A DNA stretch of 64,000 nucleotides from Corynebacterium marambiense (lineage in GTDB: Bacteria > Actinomycetota > Actinomycetes > Mycobacteriales > Mycobacteriaceae), in the NCBI RefSeq assembly GCF_016342275.1, contig NZ_JAEIOT010000005.1, positions 124,001 to 188,000 on the forward strand, given 5' to 3'. Both the position numbers and the translations under genes were made by a program. Positions 10,166 through 18,539 of this stretch are shown here, one piece after another. Numbering within the stretch: the stretch's first letter is position 1; every line of letters starts with the position of its first letter. The notes under the pieces are model-generated. The model was not told the origin of the DNA, searched no databases, and saw only the letters and a program-made list of their open reading frames with translations.

Positions 10166-10807
10166 TCATCCGCGCAGCTGCAGCTCCATTCCCCGGATCA
10201 CGAACTCGGTCTTGCGCTGCAGCCAGTTGTAGTCCCACAGATCCTCCCGGATCGGGAAGTGCTGTTTGTCCTCGCTACGGACGGAACCGAGGCGCTGCCT
10301 CGCCAGCTCGAATCCATCACCGTCGCGCAGTGACTGGGTGACCATGCTCGCCACCAGGACGTTGTCGCCCAGCATGTCGACGATGAAGTGCATGTCATCA
10401 TCCCCGCCGGGGAACCCGCCACGGATCAGCCCCTCGGTGAGATCGTCCAGGTAGTCCTGGATGGCGAAGTGTGAACCGGGGAATGTCAGCAGCGAATACG
10501 CGATACCGGGGTACGTTCCGCACATCTCCCACACCGCGGCCGTGTAGGCGCGCAGCTGGTCCTGCCAGCTCGATTCCGGATCCGGTAAATTGAGACCGCC
10601 GGTGACGCGGAGAAAGCAGTGCATGAGGAGATCGTCCCGGGATTTGACCACGCGGTAGAGACTGGGGGCAGCGACCCCCAGTCTCTTGGCCACACCTGTG
10701 AGGGTGAAGCGGTCGATTCCCTGTGCAATCGCGGCGTCCACCGCCTGATCGAGGGTGAATACCGGTTTGGGGCCAGTCTTCCGGCGCGGGGTCTGACATG
10801 GTTCCAT
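10166..10807 (-). CDS. TetR-family transcriptional regulator, last gene of the ECF/ABC operon
   Basis: A 213-residue regulator. The N-terminal helix-turn-helix reads TLTGVAKRLGVAAPSLYRVVKSRDDL (in part, about residues 37-62), characteristic of TetR, with a helical ligand domain behind it. It starts 14 nt after the stop of the ABC gene at 10822 on the same strand, so it is probably co-transcribed as the final gene of a six-gene operon. An imperfectly understood inverted repeat at 17312-17329 in front of the operon could be its operator, making the operon autoregulated; that link is inference. Confidence 0.85.
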   Translation of the reverse strand: MEPCQTPRRKTGPKPVFTLDQAVDAAIAQGIDRFTLTGVAKRLGVAAPSLYRVVKSRDDLLMHCFLRVTGGLNLPDPESSWQDQLRAYTAAVWEMCGTYPGIAYSLLTFPGSHFAIQDYLDDLTEGLIRGGFPGGDDDMHFIVDMLGDNVLVASMVTQSLRDGDGFELARQRLGSVRSEDKQHFPIREDLWDYNWLQRKTEFVIRGMELQLRG

Positions 10808-10821
10808 AGATCACAAGGCTA

Positions 10822-12585
10822 TCAGGAATGTGTCAGGCGCCACCCTGCCGCGGCTTCGCGGCGTTCACAGAACTGCCGGTAGGGGCCCCGCCTGGTGATG
10901 AGTTCGTCGTGCGTACCCTTCTGCGTGACATGACCGTCCTCATCCAAGACGATGATCTGGTCAGCGGCCCTAACGGTGTCCAGCTTGTGGGCGATCGCGA
11001 TGACGGTGGAATGTCTGGCCAGCTCCGCGACGGATGCGACGATGTTAGCCTCGTTCTCCGCGTCGAGGGCGGCGGTCGCCTCATCGAGGAGCACGATCGG
11101 TGCCTTCTTCAGTAGCGCCCGGGCGACGGACACTCGTTGGCGTTCACCCCCGGACAGCGAACGGCCGCCCTCACCGACTTTCGCGTCCCACCCGAGACGG
11201 TCCGCGATGGCGTCGACACCGGCCATGCGTGCGGCTTCATGCACCTCCTTGTCCGTGGCGTCAGGTCGGCCGATCCGGATGTTGGCCTCGAGTGTGTCGT
11301 CGAAGAGATAGACGTCCTGGAATACCATCGACACCTGCTTCATCAACTGTTCTGTGGACTGGTCACGTACGTCCGCCCCGCCCACACACACTGATCCTTC
11401 ATCCGTGTCGTAGAAGCGGCAGATCAGGCGGGCGATGGTCGTCTTTCCTGAACCGGAGGGGCCGACGAGCGCGGTGAGGGTGCCGGATTCCGCGGTGAAG
11501 GAGATGCTCCGGAGAACCGGGGTCCCGTCGCTGTAACCGAAGCTGACGTCCCGGAGCTCGACACGACCGGGGGCGTCGAGAACGGCAGGCTGTGTGGGCT
11601 CCTCGAAGACGGGTGTGTCGAGGATGGCACCCATGCGGGCGATGGGGGCCTGAGCGACGGTCACTGCGGTGAAGGAATCGCTGAGTATCTGGAGATTCTG
11701 GCTGTACCGGAGTATCAACCCGATGAAAGCCACGGTTTCGACCGGGTTCATCGAACCAGCGGTGGCGACGAGTGTGGCTGCGGTGATGAGCGCGACGACG
11801 GCCATCTGAAGAACAAGCCCGTTGATTCCGAGGAGAACAACGGAGAGCTTCAGGTCCCGCATTCTCTCGGAGTCATTGTGCTCGCCCGCCAGGACAAGGG
11901 GACCGAAGTCATCGGTGTGGCCTGCCGCGCGGAGCTCGGGTTGGCAGATGGCGAACTCCACCAGCCGGTCGGACAGTTCGCGGTCGGTGCGGGCGACCTT
12001 CTGATCACTGAGATTCTTGTACCTTCTCAGCAGTGCGAGGCTGGCGAAGATCAACGGCGTGGTGAGGGTGAGGGTCAAGCCGATCCGCCAGTCCCAGATC
12101 CACACCCCGATGGTGACGACGACCAGTGAACTCACCTGGGTGACTACGGCGTGGAGCATGTGCGCGAGGATCTGCGAGACGAGCATGAAGCCGCTGGACA
12201 CCAACCTCGACAGTCCCCCGGTTGAGGCGGAACTGAACCATCCGAGGGGCAGGGTCGCGAGATGGTCTCCGAGGGCGTGGTGGGTACAGCGCATGTAGTC
12301 GGTGACGGCACCGTAACCCGTCACCGCCTGGCGGTAGCGACTGTAGAAGGTAACGACAGCGAGAATCGCGAGGATTCCGAGCCAAGCACCGAACGGCAAC
12401 CCCGCTGCGGTCTCGCCGGTTGCGAGCGCCGCAGCGGCGGGAAGCAGTGACAGTAGTGCGAGCCCCTCGAAGATTCCGCTGGCGACACTCACAGTGAGAT
12501 GGACGGTGAATTCCCGGTTTCCCTCGGGGCTCATCTGCCTGCGTAGGACGGCGAGCTGGAGTGGATCGAATCGTGTGGCAGCCAT
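10822..12585 (-). CDS. ABC transporter, fused membrane and ATPase domains (half-transporter 2)
   Basis: A 587-residue protein with an N-terminal six-helix exporter-type membrane domain and a C-terminal ATPase with Walker A GPSGSGKTT (about 375), signature LSGGERQR (about 475) and Walker B VLLDEATAAL. ATG at 12585 is preferred over GTG at 12594 because AGGAAG lies 8 nt upstream. It pairs with the next gene, and the two would form a heterodimer. Their position behind ECF components matches the YbtPQ-like pairs that import metal-siderophore complexes despite an exporter fold (established for yersiniabactin). Import here is inference. Confidence 0.85.
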   Translation of the reverse strand: MAATRFDPLQLAVLRRQMSPEGNREFTVHLTVSVASGIFEGLALLSLLPAAAALATGETAAGLPFGAWLGILAILAVVTFYSRYRQAVTGYGAVTDYMRCTHHALGDHLATLPLGWFSSASTGGLSRLVSSGFMLVSQILAHMLHAVVTQVSSLVVVTIGVWIWDWRIGLTLTLTTPLIFASLALLRRYKNLSDQKVARTDRELSDRLVEFAICQPELRAAGHTDDFGPLVLAGEHNDSERMRDLKLSVVLLGINGLVLQMAVVALITAATLVATAGSMNPVETVAFIGLILRYSQNLQILSDSFTAVTVAQAPIARMGAILDTPVFEEPTQPAVLDAPGRVELRDVSFGYSDGTPVLRSISFTAESGTLTALVGPSGSGKTTIARLICRFYDTDEGSVCVGGADVRDQSTEQLMKQVSMVFQDVYLFDDTLEANIRIGRPDATDKEVHEAARMAGVDAIADRLGWDAKVGEGGRSLSGGERQRVSVARALLKKAPIVLLDEATAALDAENEANIVASVAELARHSTVIAIAHKLDTVRAADQIIVLDEDGHVTQKGTHDELITRRGPYRQFCERREAAAGWRLTHS

Positions 12586-12590
12586 GATGG

Positions 12591-14390
12591 TCACTTCCTG
12601 TTTCGGGGTTGTCCCATGAGGGTGGCGATTGCGTCATCGGTGACCTGCTCGCCGGTGAGTGTGTCGGTGATACGGCCCTCGGCGAGCCTGATGACCTGAT
12701 CTGCGCCGAACACGGATTCGGGCCGGTGCGCGATGACCAAGACAGTGCGGCCGATGACCAGTGTGTTCAGTGCCTGCTGGATCGCGGATTCGGCGTCAGG
12801 GTCAGTCGCGGCCAGTGCCTCATCGAGGATGAGCACGGGGGCGTCGGCGAGTAGTGCGCGCGCGATGGCGATACGTTGAGACTGCCCACCTGACAGGGTG
12901 GTGCCGTCGGGCCCACCGATGACGGTGTCCAGCCCCTCTGGGAGAGCACGGATCTCATCCGCGATGTGGGCGGATTCGGCGGCGGCCCAGATCTCCTCGT
13001 CCGTCGCCCCGGGTGTGGCGAGCCGGATGTTCTCGCGGACAGACAGGCGGAGCAGCTTCGGGTTCTGAAGTACGAAACTGACGTGCTGGTAGAGCTGTCT
13101 GGTGGTGAAGTTCCTGAGGTCGACGCCACCGAGGGTGATGCGTCCGGAATCGGGGTCGGTGAACCGGGCGAGCATCGTCGCGAGGGTGGACTTTCCGGAT
13201 CCGGAGGGGCCGACCAGAGCGGTGATGGTTCCCTCGGGGCAGGTCATAGTGACGTGATCCACCGCGAGAGTCTCCCCGTAGGCGAAGCTCACGTCCTCGA
13301 ACCGGATCGTGTGGCCATCAGGCTCTGCTCCGGTACCGGCTCTGAGGGAGGGGGTGTCGAGGGTTTCCCGCAACCGGATCGCTGATGCCCCGGCGGTCAT
13401 GTAGGCCCAGCTCGAGGTGGCGACGACGGTGATCGCCGCTGGGATCACCAGGGAGATGAGTGTGGTTGCGAGGACATCGGGGACGGTGACTGCGCCACTG
13501 CGGACGAGGAAGGCACCACCGGAGACGTTGACGAGCATGAGCAGCGGGACACTGATCATCGACTCAGCGAGCGAAGACGTGCGCATCTGTGGGCCGCACC
13601 AGTCGTAGAAGAAATTCGCGAAGCGATCCGCAGCATCGGCGAAGCGTCGGTGCGCACGGCCGGTCTGGCCGAACGCCTTGACCACCTCGATACCCTCGGC
13701 GAATTCCACGGCGGTTGCGGAGACGTCCCCGAGCAGGACATCCATCTCCACGGTTTTCTCTGCCATGCCCCGCATGGACAGGGCCATGATGAGTATGTAA
13801 ACGGGAAGGTTCGCGATGGCGAGCAGGCCCAACCGCCAGTCGACGACGAACGCGTAGATGATGAGCGCCGTTGGCGCTGAGACAGCGGCCGCCGTCTCCA
13901 CCGGGGCGTGGGCAATAAGTGTGTGCAGTGTGCGGATGTCATCCTGTACCGCCTTGCGGACCCGTCCGGAGTTGGTGTCCGTGAACCACGCTAACGGGGC
14001 GGTGGCGACTCTGGCGATCAGGGCGCGCCGCACGAGTGCCCCGAGTCTGAGATCGGCGTGGTGTGTGATTCCTAGACCGATGAACATGAACATCGCCTGG
14101 AGGAGGAACGCGCCGATGAGCCACGCGGTGACGGAACGGACATCTCCACCGTCCGGGGGCACCCCGGCTGCCCGGGCATCGAGCAATATCGTGCCCAGTC
14201 GGACGAGAGCGATGTAGGGGGCGATAGCGGTGATTCCGGAGAGTACTCCGAATACCCGGCCGAGTAGCAGGGCTGTCGACACGGGTGCGAGCAGTTCCTT
14301 CAGGGCGGCTTTCTCCGCCGCTGATCTAGCCTTGGGGTCCTCAACCACCGTTTGAATGGTCGTGGACTGGTTTTCCTGGGGAGCTGTCAT
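12591..14390 (-). CDS. ABC transporter, fused membrane and ATPase domains (half-transporter 1)
   Basis: A 599-residue partner of the downstream gene. The N-terminus has about 45 hydrophilic residues, then six membrane helices. The ATPase has Walker A GPSGSGKST (about 395), signature LSGGQSQR (about 500), Walker B LILDEALAATD and the H-loop IAHR. The start codon overlaps the upstream stop as ATGA at 14387-14390, so translation is coupled. The LDEALAATD sequence departs slightly from the usual LDEATSALD but keeps the catalytic Glu. Confidence 0.87.
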   Translation of the reverse strand: MTAPQENQSTTIQTVVEDPKARSAAEKAALKELLAPVSTALLLGRVFGVLSGITAIAPYIALVRLGTILLDARAAGVPPDGGDVRSVTAWLIGAFLLQAMFMFIGLGITHHADLRLGALVRRALIARVATAPLAWFTDTNSGRVRKAVQDDIRTLHTLIAHAPVETAAAVSAPTALIIYAFVVDWRLGLLAIANLPVYILIMALSMRGMAEKTVEMDVLLGDVSATAVEFAEGIEVVKAFGQTGRAHRRFADAADRFANFFYDWCGPQMRTSSLAESMISVPLLMLVNVSGGAFLVRSGAVTVPDVLATTLISLVIPAAITVVATSSWAYMTAGASAIRLRETLDTPSLRAGTGAEPDGHTIRFEDVSFAYGETLAVDHVTMTCPEGTITALVGPSGSGKSTLATMLARFTDPDSGRITLGGVDLRNFTTRQLYQHVSFVLQNPKLLRLSVRENIRLATPGATDEEIWAAAESAHIADEIRALPEGLDTVIGGPDGTTLSGGQSQRIAIARALLADAPVLILDEALAATDPDAESAIQQALNTLVIGRTVLVIAHRPESVFGADQVIRLAEGRITDTLTGEQVTDDAIATLMGQPRNRK

Positions 14391-15913
14391 GGGTGATTCT
14401 CCTTACTCTGGTTTGGGTGGGTGCCGTGTGTGGGGACCGTTCCCCGGGGCGCGGTCAGCTCGATGACGCGGTCGCAGCAGGCGGAGATCAGCTCGGCGTC
14501 GTGGGTGATGACGATGACTACGGCACCAGCGTCGGCGAGTTCCCGTAGCTTGGCGGCGATCGCCTCCAGGTGTGCGAGGTCCACCCCGGACGTCGGCTCG
14601 TCGAAGATATACACTTTCTTTTTTTGTGCCAATGCTGTGGCGATGACCAGCCGTTGCCGCTGCCCACCGGACAGCGACAGGGGATGCCGGGAGGCGGTGT
14701 CCGCCAACCCGAGCGCCGCTAGAAGTTCGGCGGCGTCGTGGTCTCCGGGGGTGCCGAGGGTGACTTCGTCGAGGACGGTGTCCGCGAACAGTTGGCGTCC
14801 GGTGTCCTGCATGACGATGTACCCGGCCGCCGCCCGGGCCCGAGCGGAGAGAGTTTTGCCTGCCAAGGTGATACGGCCACCGCGTGCAGGTTTTTCGAGT
14901 CCGCAGATCAGTCGTGCGAGAGTGGTCTTTCCCACTCCGTTGGGTCCGATCAATCCCGTGATGGCACCCGCCGGGAAAACCATTCGGTCGATGTCCAGCA
15001 CCGGATTCTTCCCGTAGGAGAATCGGATGTCACGTAGCTCCAGTCCCTCGGTGGTATCGGGAGAATGCGGATCTGCGGTGGGGTTGGGCGGCGTCGGGCG
15101 GGTGAGTGACCTGAGGCCCAGAGCTCGCCGTGTTACCTCATCGAGATCGAAGAACTCCTGCCCGGTGAAATGGTGCTCGATACGGCCGTCGCGGAGGTAG
15201 TACACCTCGTCCGCGAGATCCCGCAGATGATGGAGCCGGTGTTCGGCGGTGATGATCGTCGTTCCCTCCGCCTTGAGCTCCACGAGTAGATCGCTGAGTT
15301 CATCGATCGCCTGCGGAGAGAGATTCGAAGTCGCCTCGTCGAGCAGGAGTACCGGCACCCCGGAGACGACGGCGCAGGTGCAAGCGACCCGCTGAAGCTG
15401 TCCACCGGACAGAGTCGACAGTTTCTGTCCGAGGAGTCCGGAGGTTCCGCACTGGTCGGCTGCCGTGGCAACCCGCTCACGGATCTCCGGGGGAGCGACC
15501 CCGAAGTTCTCGAGAGTGAAGGCGAGCTCCGTGGTCACCGTCGAAGTGAAGAACTGCGTGCGGGGATTCTGGAACACGGTGGCGCTCAATCTCCCGACCT
15601 CCGCCAGAGGGGTCGTCGGCATGTCGGCTCCGCTGACTAGGACCGTTCCGCTGACGTCGCCCGGATGGAAGTTCGGGGCAAGCCCGTTGATGAGACGGAG
15701 CACGGTTGATTTCCCGGAGCCCGATGGCCCGCACAACACTGTGAGGCTTCCCGGTGCACAGTTCATGGTGATGCCGCTGACCCCGCGTTTGGGCTCCACC
15801 GGCGCCGTTGTCTCTGTCCCGGCCACCCCGAAGACATCGTTGGCTTCGACAGAGCGATCGGCGCGGTAGCTGAAGCTGACGCCGTCGAGGGTGATCCGCC
15901 CCGTTTCCGTCAT
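14387..15913 (-). CDS. Energy-coupling factor ATPase, two ABC domains in one chain
   Basis: A 508-residue double ATPase (A and A' fused) that powers an ECF-type importer. First domain: Walker A GPSGSGKST (about 64), signature LSGGQLQR, Walker B LLLDEATSNL. Second domain: Walker A GPNGVGKTT (about 324), signature LSGGQRQR, Walker B IFDEPTSGVD. ATG at 15913 overlaps the upstream stop (ATGA) and is chosen over GTG at 15928. With the T protein (next upstream) and S protein it forms a complete group I-like ECF module. The motif set is intact in both halves. Confidence 0.88.
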   Translation of the reverse strand: MTETGRITLDGVSFSYRADRSVEANDVFGVAGTETTAPVEPKRGVSGITMNCAPGSLTVLCGPSGSGKSTVLRLINGLAPNFHPGDVSGTVLVSGADMPTTPLAEVGRLSATVFQNPRTQFFTSTVTTELAFTLENFGVAPPEIRERVATAADQCGTSGLLGQKLSTLSGGQLQRVACTCAVVSGVPVLLLDEATSNLSPQAIDELSDLLVELKAEGTTIITAEHRLHHLRDLADEVYYLRDGRIEHHFTGQEFFDLDEVTRRALGLRSLTRPTPPNPTADPHSPDTTEGLELRDIRFSYGKNPVLDIDRMVFPAGAITGLIGPNGVGKTTLARLICGLEKPARGGRITLAGKTLSARARAAAGYIVMQDTGRQLFADTVLDEVTLGTPGDHDAAELLAALGLADTASRHPLSLSGGQRQRLVIATALAQKKKVYIFDEPTSGVDLAHLEAIAAKLRELADAGAVVIVITHDAELISACCDRVIELTAPRGTVPTHGTHPNQSKENHP

Positions 15914-16629
15914 CGCTGCAGCTCCCATCCACTGAAATGCAGACCCACGAGCGCGGCGATGCCGAGTAGCAGCACCAGATCTGTCAGTCCGAAACCGATC
16001 CGGGTCACAGTCGTCGGGTGGACGGTTGATCCGTCGGGCAGGGTGGTGACACCCAACCCACGGATCAACGCAGCGGCCGCGAGCTCGTCACTGATCCGGA
16101 TCGCCGAGGACAGCAGTGGGATGACGACATAGATGCCGTAGCGCACTGGATGAAACAGCAGACCGAGCGCGCCGGGCCGGATCCCGCGCAGGCTCATGGC
16201 CTCGTTGATCGCACGGGTCTCCGCCAGTAGTGCGGGGAGAAACCGTACGACCACGGCCAGCGGGATGATGAGCCAGTGTGGGGTATGCATCCTGCGCAGT
16301 GCCGCATTCAACTCCGTGGGACGTAACTGCGTGAGGACGAACACGGCGATCCCTGCGGCCACCGTGAACCGGGAGATCCAGAAGGCCAGCACCCCTATCA
16401 GTGCTGAAGCTGAGTTTGGCCAGTGGGTCGGGATCCAGTAGGCGGCGGCCGTCAGGAGGAAGACCGAGACTAGGAGCACGATCGCCCACCGGGCTCGTCC
16501 CGTGAATAGGAGGGCCGTGACCGTGAGCAGTGCGCCCGCGATGGTCACGAGTTGATCGGTCCGCCCCATCATCAGGGCATTGACGGTCAGCAGCAGCAGA
16601 ATGAGGGTGCGTGGATCGGCGTGTCTCAC
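15910..16629 (-). CDS. ECF transporter transmembrane (T) component
   Basis: A 239-residue membrane protein of the CbiQ/EcfT family. It carries the two short Arg-Gly coupling motifs, seen as MSLRG and LIRGLG, that contact the ATPases. GTG at 16629 overlaps the upstream TGA (GTGA). It would link the double ATPase to the S protein encoded just upstream. Confidence 0.85.
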   Translation of the reverse strand: MRHADPRTLILLLLTVNALMMGRTDQLVTIAGALLTVTALLFTGRARWAIVLLVSVFLLTAAAYWIPTHWPNSASALIGVLAFWISRFTVAAGIAVFVLTQLRPTELNAALRRMHTPHWLIIPLAVVVRFLPALLAETRAINEAMSLRGIRPGALGLLFHPVRYGIYVVIPLLSSAIRISDELAAAALIRGLGVTTLPDGSTVHPTTVTRIGFGLTDLVLLLGIAALVGLHFSGWELQR

Positions 16630-17204
16630 GCCAGCCCTGCCCGTGCGAAGTTCCGTTGCCCGACACGCACCCCGATCCGTCCTCCGATGAGGGCCAGGAC
16701 GAAGACGAGGATCATCCAGACGATCATGGACCGGGGCTGCAGGAAGAACTCCAGTGCGTCGACGTAATCCTGACCCATGGTCCCGGCCATGTCATCGACG
16801 TACTGGGTCGAGTTGTACAGCAGGGGCACCCACGGTGCCATGTAGAGCTGAGAGAAGATCGCGTAGGCGACGGGCATGCGCCAGCTGCCGCGGAGACGGG
16901 CGAAGGCGATGTCGCCGCAGAACCCGGCGAGGGTGGAGACGATCGGTGTGATCCAGGGATGCCCGGTGAGGACGAAGAGGATTCCGACGATCAGGCTCAT
17001 CAGGGTCAGCGCGCCCATCTTCGGGGTGCGTGCGAGATACAGGGCTATGACGGTGCCGTTGAGCAGTAGGCCCAGTCCGAACCCGACGAACATGATCAGG
17101 GGGCCGATCATTCCAAGCATTCCCGTGGTGAAGAGGATGAGGAAGTAGATGACGGTGAATATGCCGACATTGATGAAATCTCTGGTGTCGAGGCGGGATG
17201 CCAC
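16626..17204 (-). CDS. ECF transporter substrate-binding (S) component, MptD-like
   Basis: A 192-residue protein made of about six hydrophobic helices, with the character of the MptD family of S components. GTG at 17204 is chosen because AAGGAG sits 6 nt upstream; the longer frame to 17687 reads through non-coding sequence with no membrane or S-protein features. It is the first gene of the operon S-T-AA'-ABC-ABC-TetR. Substrate is unknown; the DtxR-like box upstream and the YbtPQ-like partners suggest an iron chelate. In Streptococcus equi an equibactin locus combines the same component types (by recall). Confidence 0.8.
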   Translation of the reverse strand: MASRLDTRDFINVGIFTVIYFLILFTTGMLGMIGPLIMFVGFGLGLLLNGTVIALYLARTPKMGALTLMSLIVGILFVLTGHPWITPIVSTLAGFCGDIAFARLRGSWRMPVAYAIFSQLYMAPWVPLLYNSTQYVDDMAGTMGQDYVDALEFFLQPRSMIVWMILVFVLALIGGRIGVRVGQRNFARAGLA

Positions 17205-17311
17205 TCGGTGCTCCTTCGGGTGATGAGAGTCGCAGAGCGACTGCCTGGTTTTTTGATCTGTCGTGCCGTGGGTAAATGGGGTATCTCGGGTAGACGCCCC
17301 ATAACTGTGAT

Positions 17312-17329
17312 TGCTATTCAGTAATAGCA
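17312..17329. promoter_or_regulatory. 7-bp inverted repeat, possible TetR operator
   Basis: TGCTATT and AATAGCA face each other across 4 nt in the intergenic region between the ECF operon and tatD. Its size suits a TetR-type operator, and a TetR gene closes the operon. It overlaps the DtxR-like box by 6 nt. Confidence 0.4.
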
Positions 17330-17342
17330 TAGGCTTACCCTC
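17324..17342 (-). promoter_or_regulatory. Candidate DtxR box before the six-gene ECF/ABC operon
   Basis: Read on the minus strand, 14 of 19 positions fit the DtxR consensus TWAGGTWAGSCTWACCTWA, with an unbroken match from position 4 to 13. It lies about 120 nt before the S-component start. DtxR represses iron-uptake genes when iron is sufficient (established for corynebacteria). Confidence 0.5.
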
Positions 17343-17458
17343 AACGGTAGGGGAGTGCCCGGGCTTCCTGTGGGGACTCGCCCCGTGGCCAGATGGCATC
17401 CGCCCAGCGCTCCGTGCCGGATTCATGGTGCTCCGTGAGACACACCGTCCGTGGCCGT

Positions 17459-17464
17459 TAGAAT
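17459..17464 (+). promoter_or_regulatory. -10 element TAGAAT for leaderless tatD mRNA
   Basis: TAGAAT lies 8 nt before the ATG at 17473 and there is no ribosome-binding sequence in between. Confidence 0.6.
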
Positions 17465-17472
17465 CGACCGAC

Positions 17473-18321
17473 ATGGCCAAGAACAAGAAGCCCCGTCCCA
17501 CCCCTGTTCCCGCGGACCGAGTCGCGGGACTGGTTGACGCCCACACGCACCTCGCGAGCTGCGGTGCCCGCACACCGGAGTCGGTCAATGCCCTCGTCGC
17601 CCGTGCCGTGGATGCCGGTGTCGAGAAGCTCTGCACCGTGGGGGATGGGCTGGAGGAGGCATGCGCCGCCCTTGCGGCGGCGAACAACCACGAGCGTGTC
17701 TACGCGGCGTGTGCCGTGCACCCCACGAGAGCGGATCAGATGGATGACACCGTCCGGGCCCGGCTCACCGAGATGGCCCGCGAGCCGCGCTGCGTCGCGA
17801 TTGGGGAGACCGGTCTGGACGCCTACTGGATCAACCATTCCGAAACCTGTGCCTCGATGGATACCCAGGAGGAGGCGCTCCGCTGGCACATTGACCTCGC
17901 CGTGAGTTCTGGGCGAACACTGATGATCCACAACCGGGAGGCTGACGCCGATCTTCTGCGGATCCTCGCCGATTCCCCGCCACCCCGCGAGGTGATGCTG
18001 CACTGTTTCTCCTCTCCACTGAACGTGGCGGAGGAAGCGCTGTCCCGCGGGTACGTCCTGTCCTTCAGCGGCAATGTCACGTTCAATGCGAATGATCATC
18101 TGCGGGAGGCTGCGCGGATCGCCCCTGCAGGCCAGCTGCTCGTAGAAACCGACGCCCCCTACATGACGCCCGTTCCGTACCGCGGATCGAAGAACGAACC
18201 GGCACTCATCGGGCACACCTACGCCCGTATCGCCGAGGTTCGTGGCGTGGAGGTCAGGGAACTCGCAGACGAGGTCAATGCCACGTTCGACCGGGTCTAC
18301 GGCCTGGATCTCCCGGGTTGA
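17473..18321 (+). CDS. tatD: TatD-family metal-dependent deoxyribonuclease
   Basis: A 282-residue TIM-barrel hydrolase of the amidohydrolase superfamily, acting on DNA 3' ends or as a D-aminoacyl/DNA quality enzyme. Metal ligands are visible as DAHTHL, the Glu of AIGETGLD, MIHNRE, MLHCFS and the Asp of ETDAPYMTP. The frame is open upstream to 17311 but a leaderless ATG at 17473 with a good -10 fixes the start; the first residues are Lys/Pro-rich. It usually sits just before rpf2 in corynebacteria (by recall); here an ECF transporter separates them. Confidence 0.92.
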   Translation: MAKNKKPRPTPVPADRVAGLVDAHTHLASCGARTPESVNALVARAVDAGVEKLCTVGDGLEEACAALAAANNHERVYAACAVHPTRADQMDDTVRARLTEMAREPRCVAIGETGLDAYWINHSETCASMDTQEEALRWHIDLAVSSGRTLMIHNREADADLLRILADSPPPREVMLHCFSSPLNVAEEALSRGYVLSFSGNVTFNANDHLREAARIAPAGQLLVETDAPYMTPVPYRGSKNEPALIGHTYARIAEVRGVEVRELADEVNATFDRVYGLDLPG

Positions 18322-18367
18322 ACCACCACCGGTAGGTGGGGAGCGTAAGTGAAGCAGGCAGGTGGGA

Positions 18368-18386
18368 TAAGGTTAGCCTGATGGTA
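18368..18386 (+). promoter_or_regulatory. Candidate DtxR box before the fused ECF transporter gene
   Basis: 15 of 19 positions fit TWAGGTWAGSCTWACCTWA; the left half and core (AAGGTTAGCCT) are perfect. It lies about 155 nt before the likely ATG of the transporter gene and 47 nt after tatD, a place where a promoter is expected. Confidence 0.5.
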
Positions 18387-18539
18387 ATACCGCCGGAGTA
18401 TGCCGGAGGGGGCTGAGGCTCTGTTCCTGGTCCGGCGGTCGTGTCTCGCTGTCCGACCCCGCCGAGAGGACCCCTCCGTGCCCCCGCAATCACCGCAGCC
18501 GCTGCATTCTTCCCATCTCCGCGACGGATCCGAGGGCCG

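Noticed and set aside
16707..17687. Longer frame for the S component (start near 17687)
   Set aside because: The extra 160 residues are low-complexity and lie opposite tatD and its promoter; a clear AAGGAG supports the start at 17204.
18387..18470. Possible TPP or cobalamin riboswitch before the YkoE-like fusion gene
   Set aside because: CTGAG and CCTGGTCCGG words are present, but order, spacing and the TGAGA/GCGNAGGGA or GCCACTG blocks do not fit either riboswitch.
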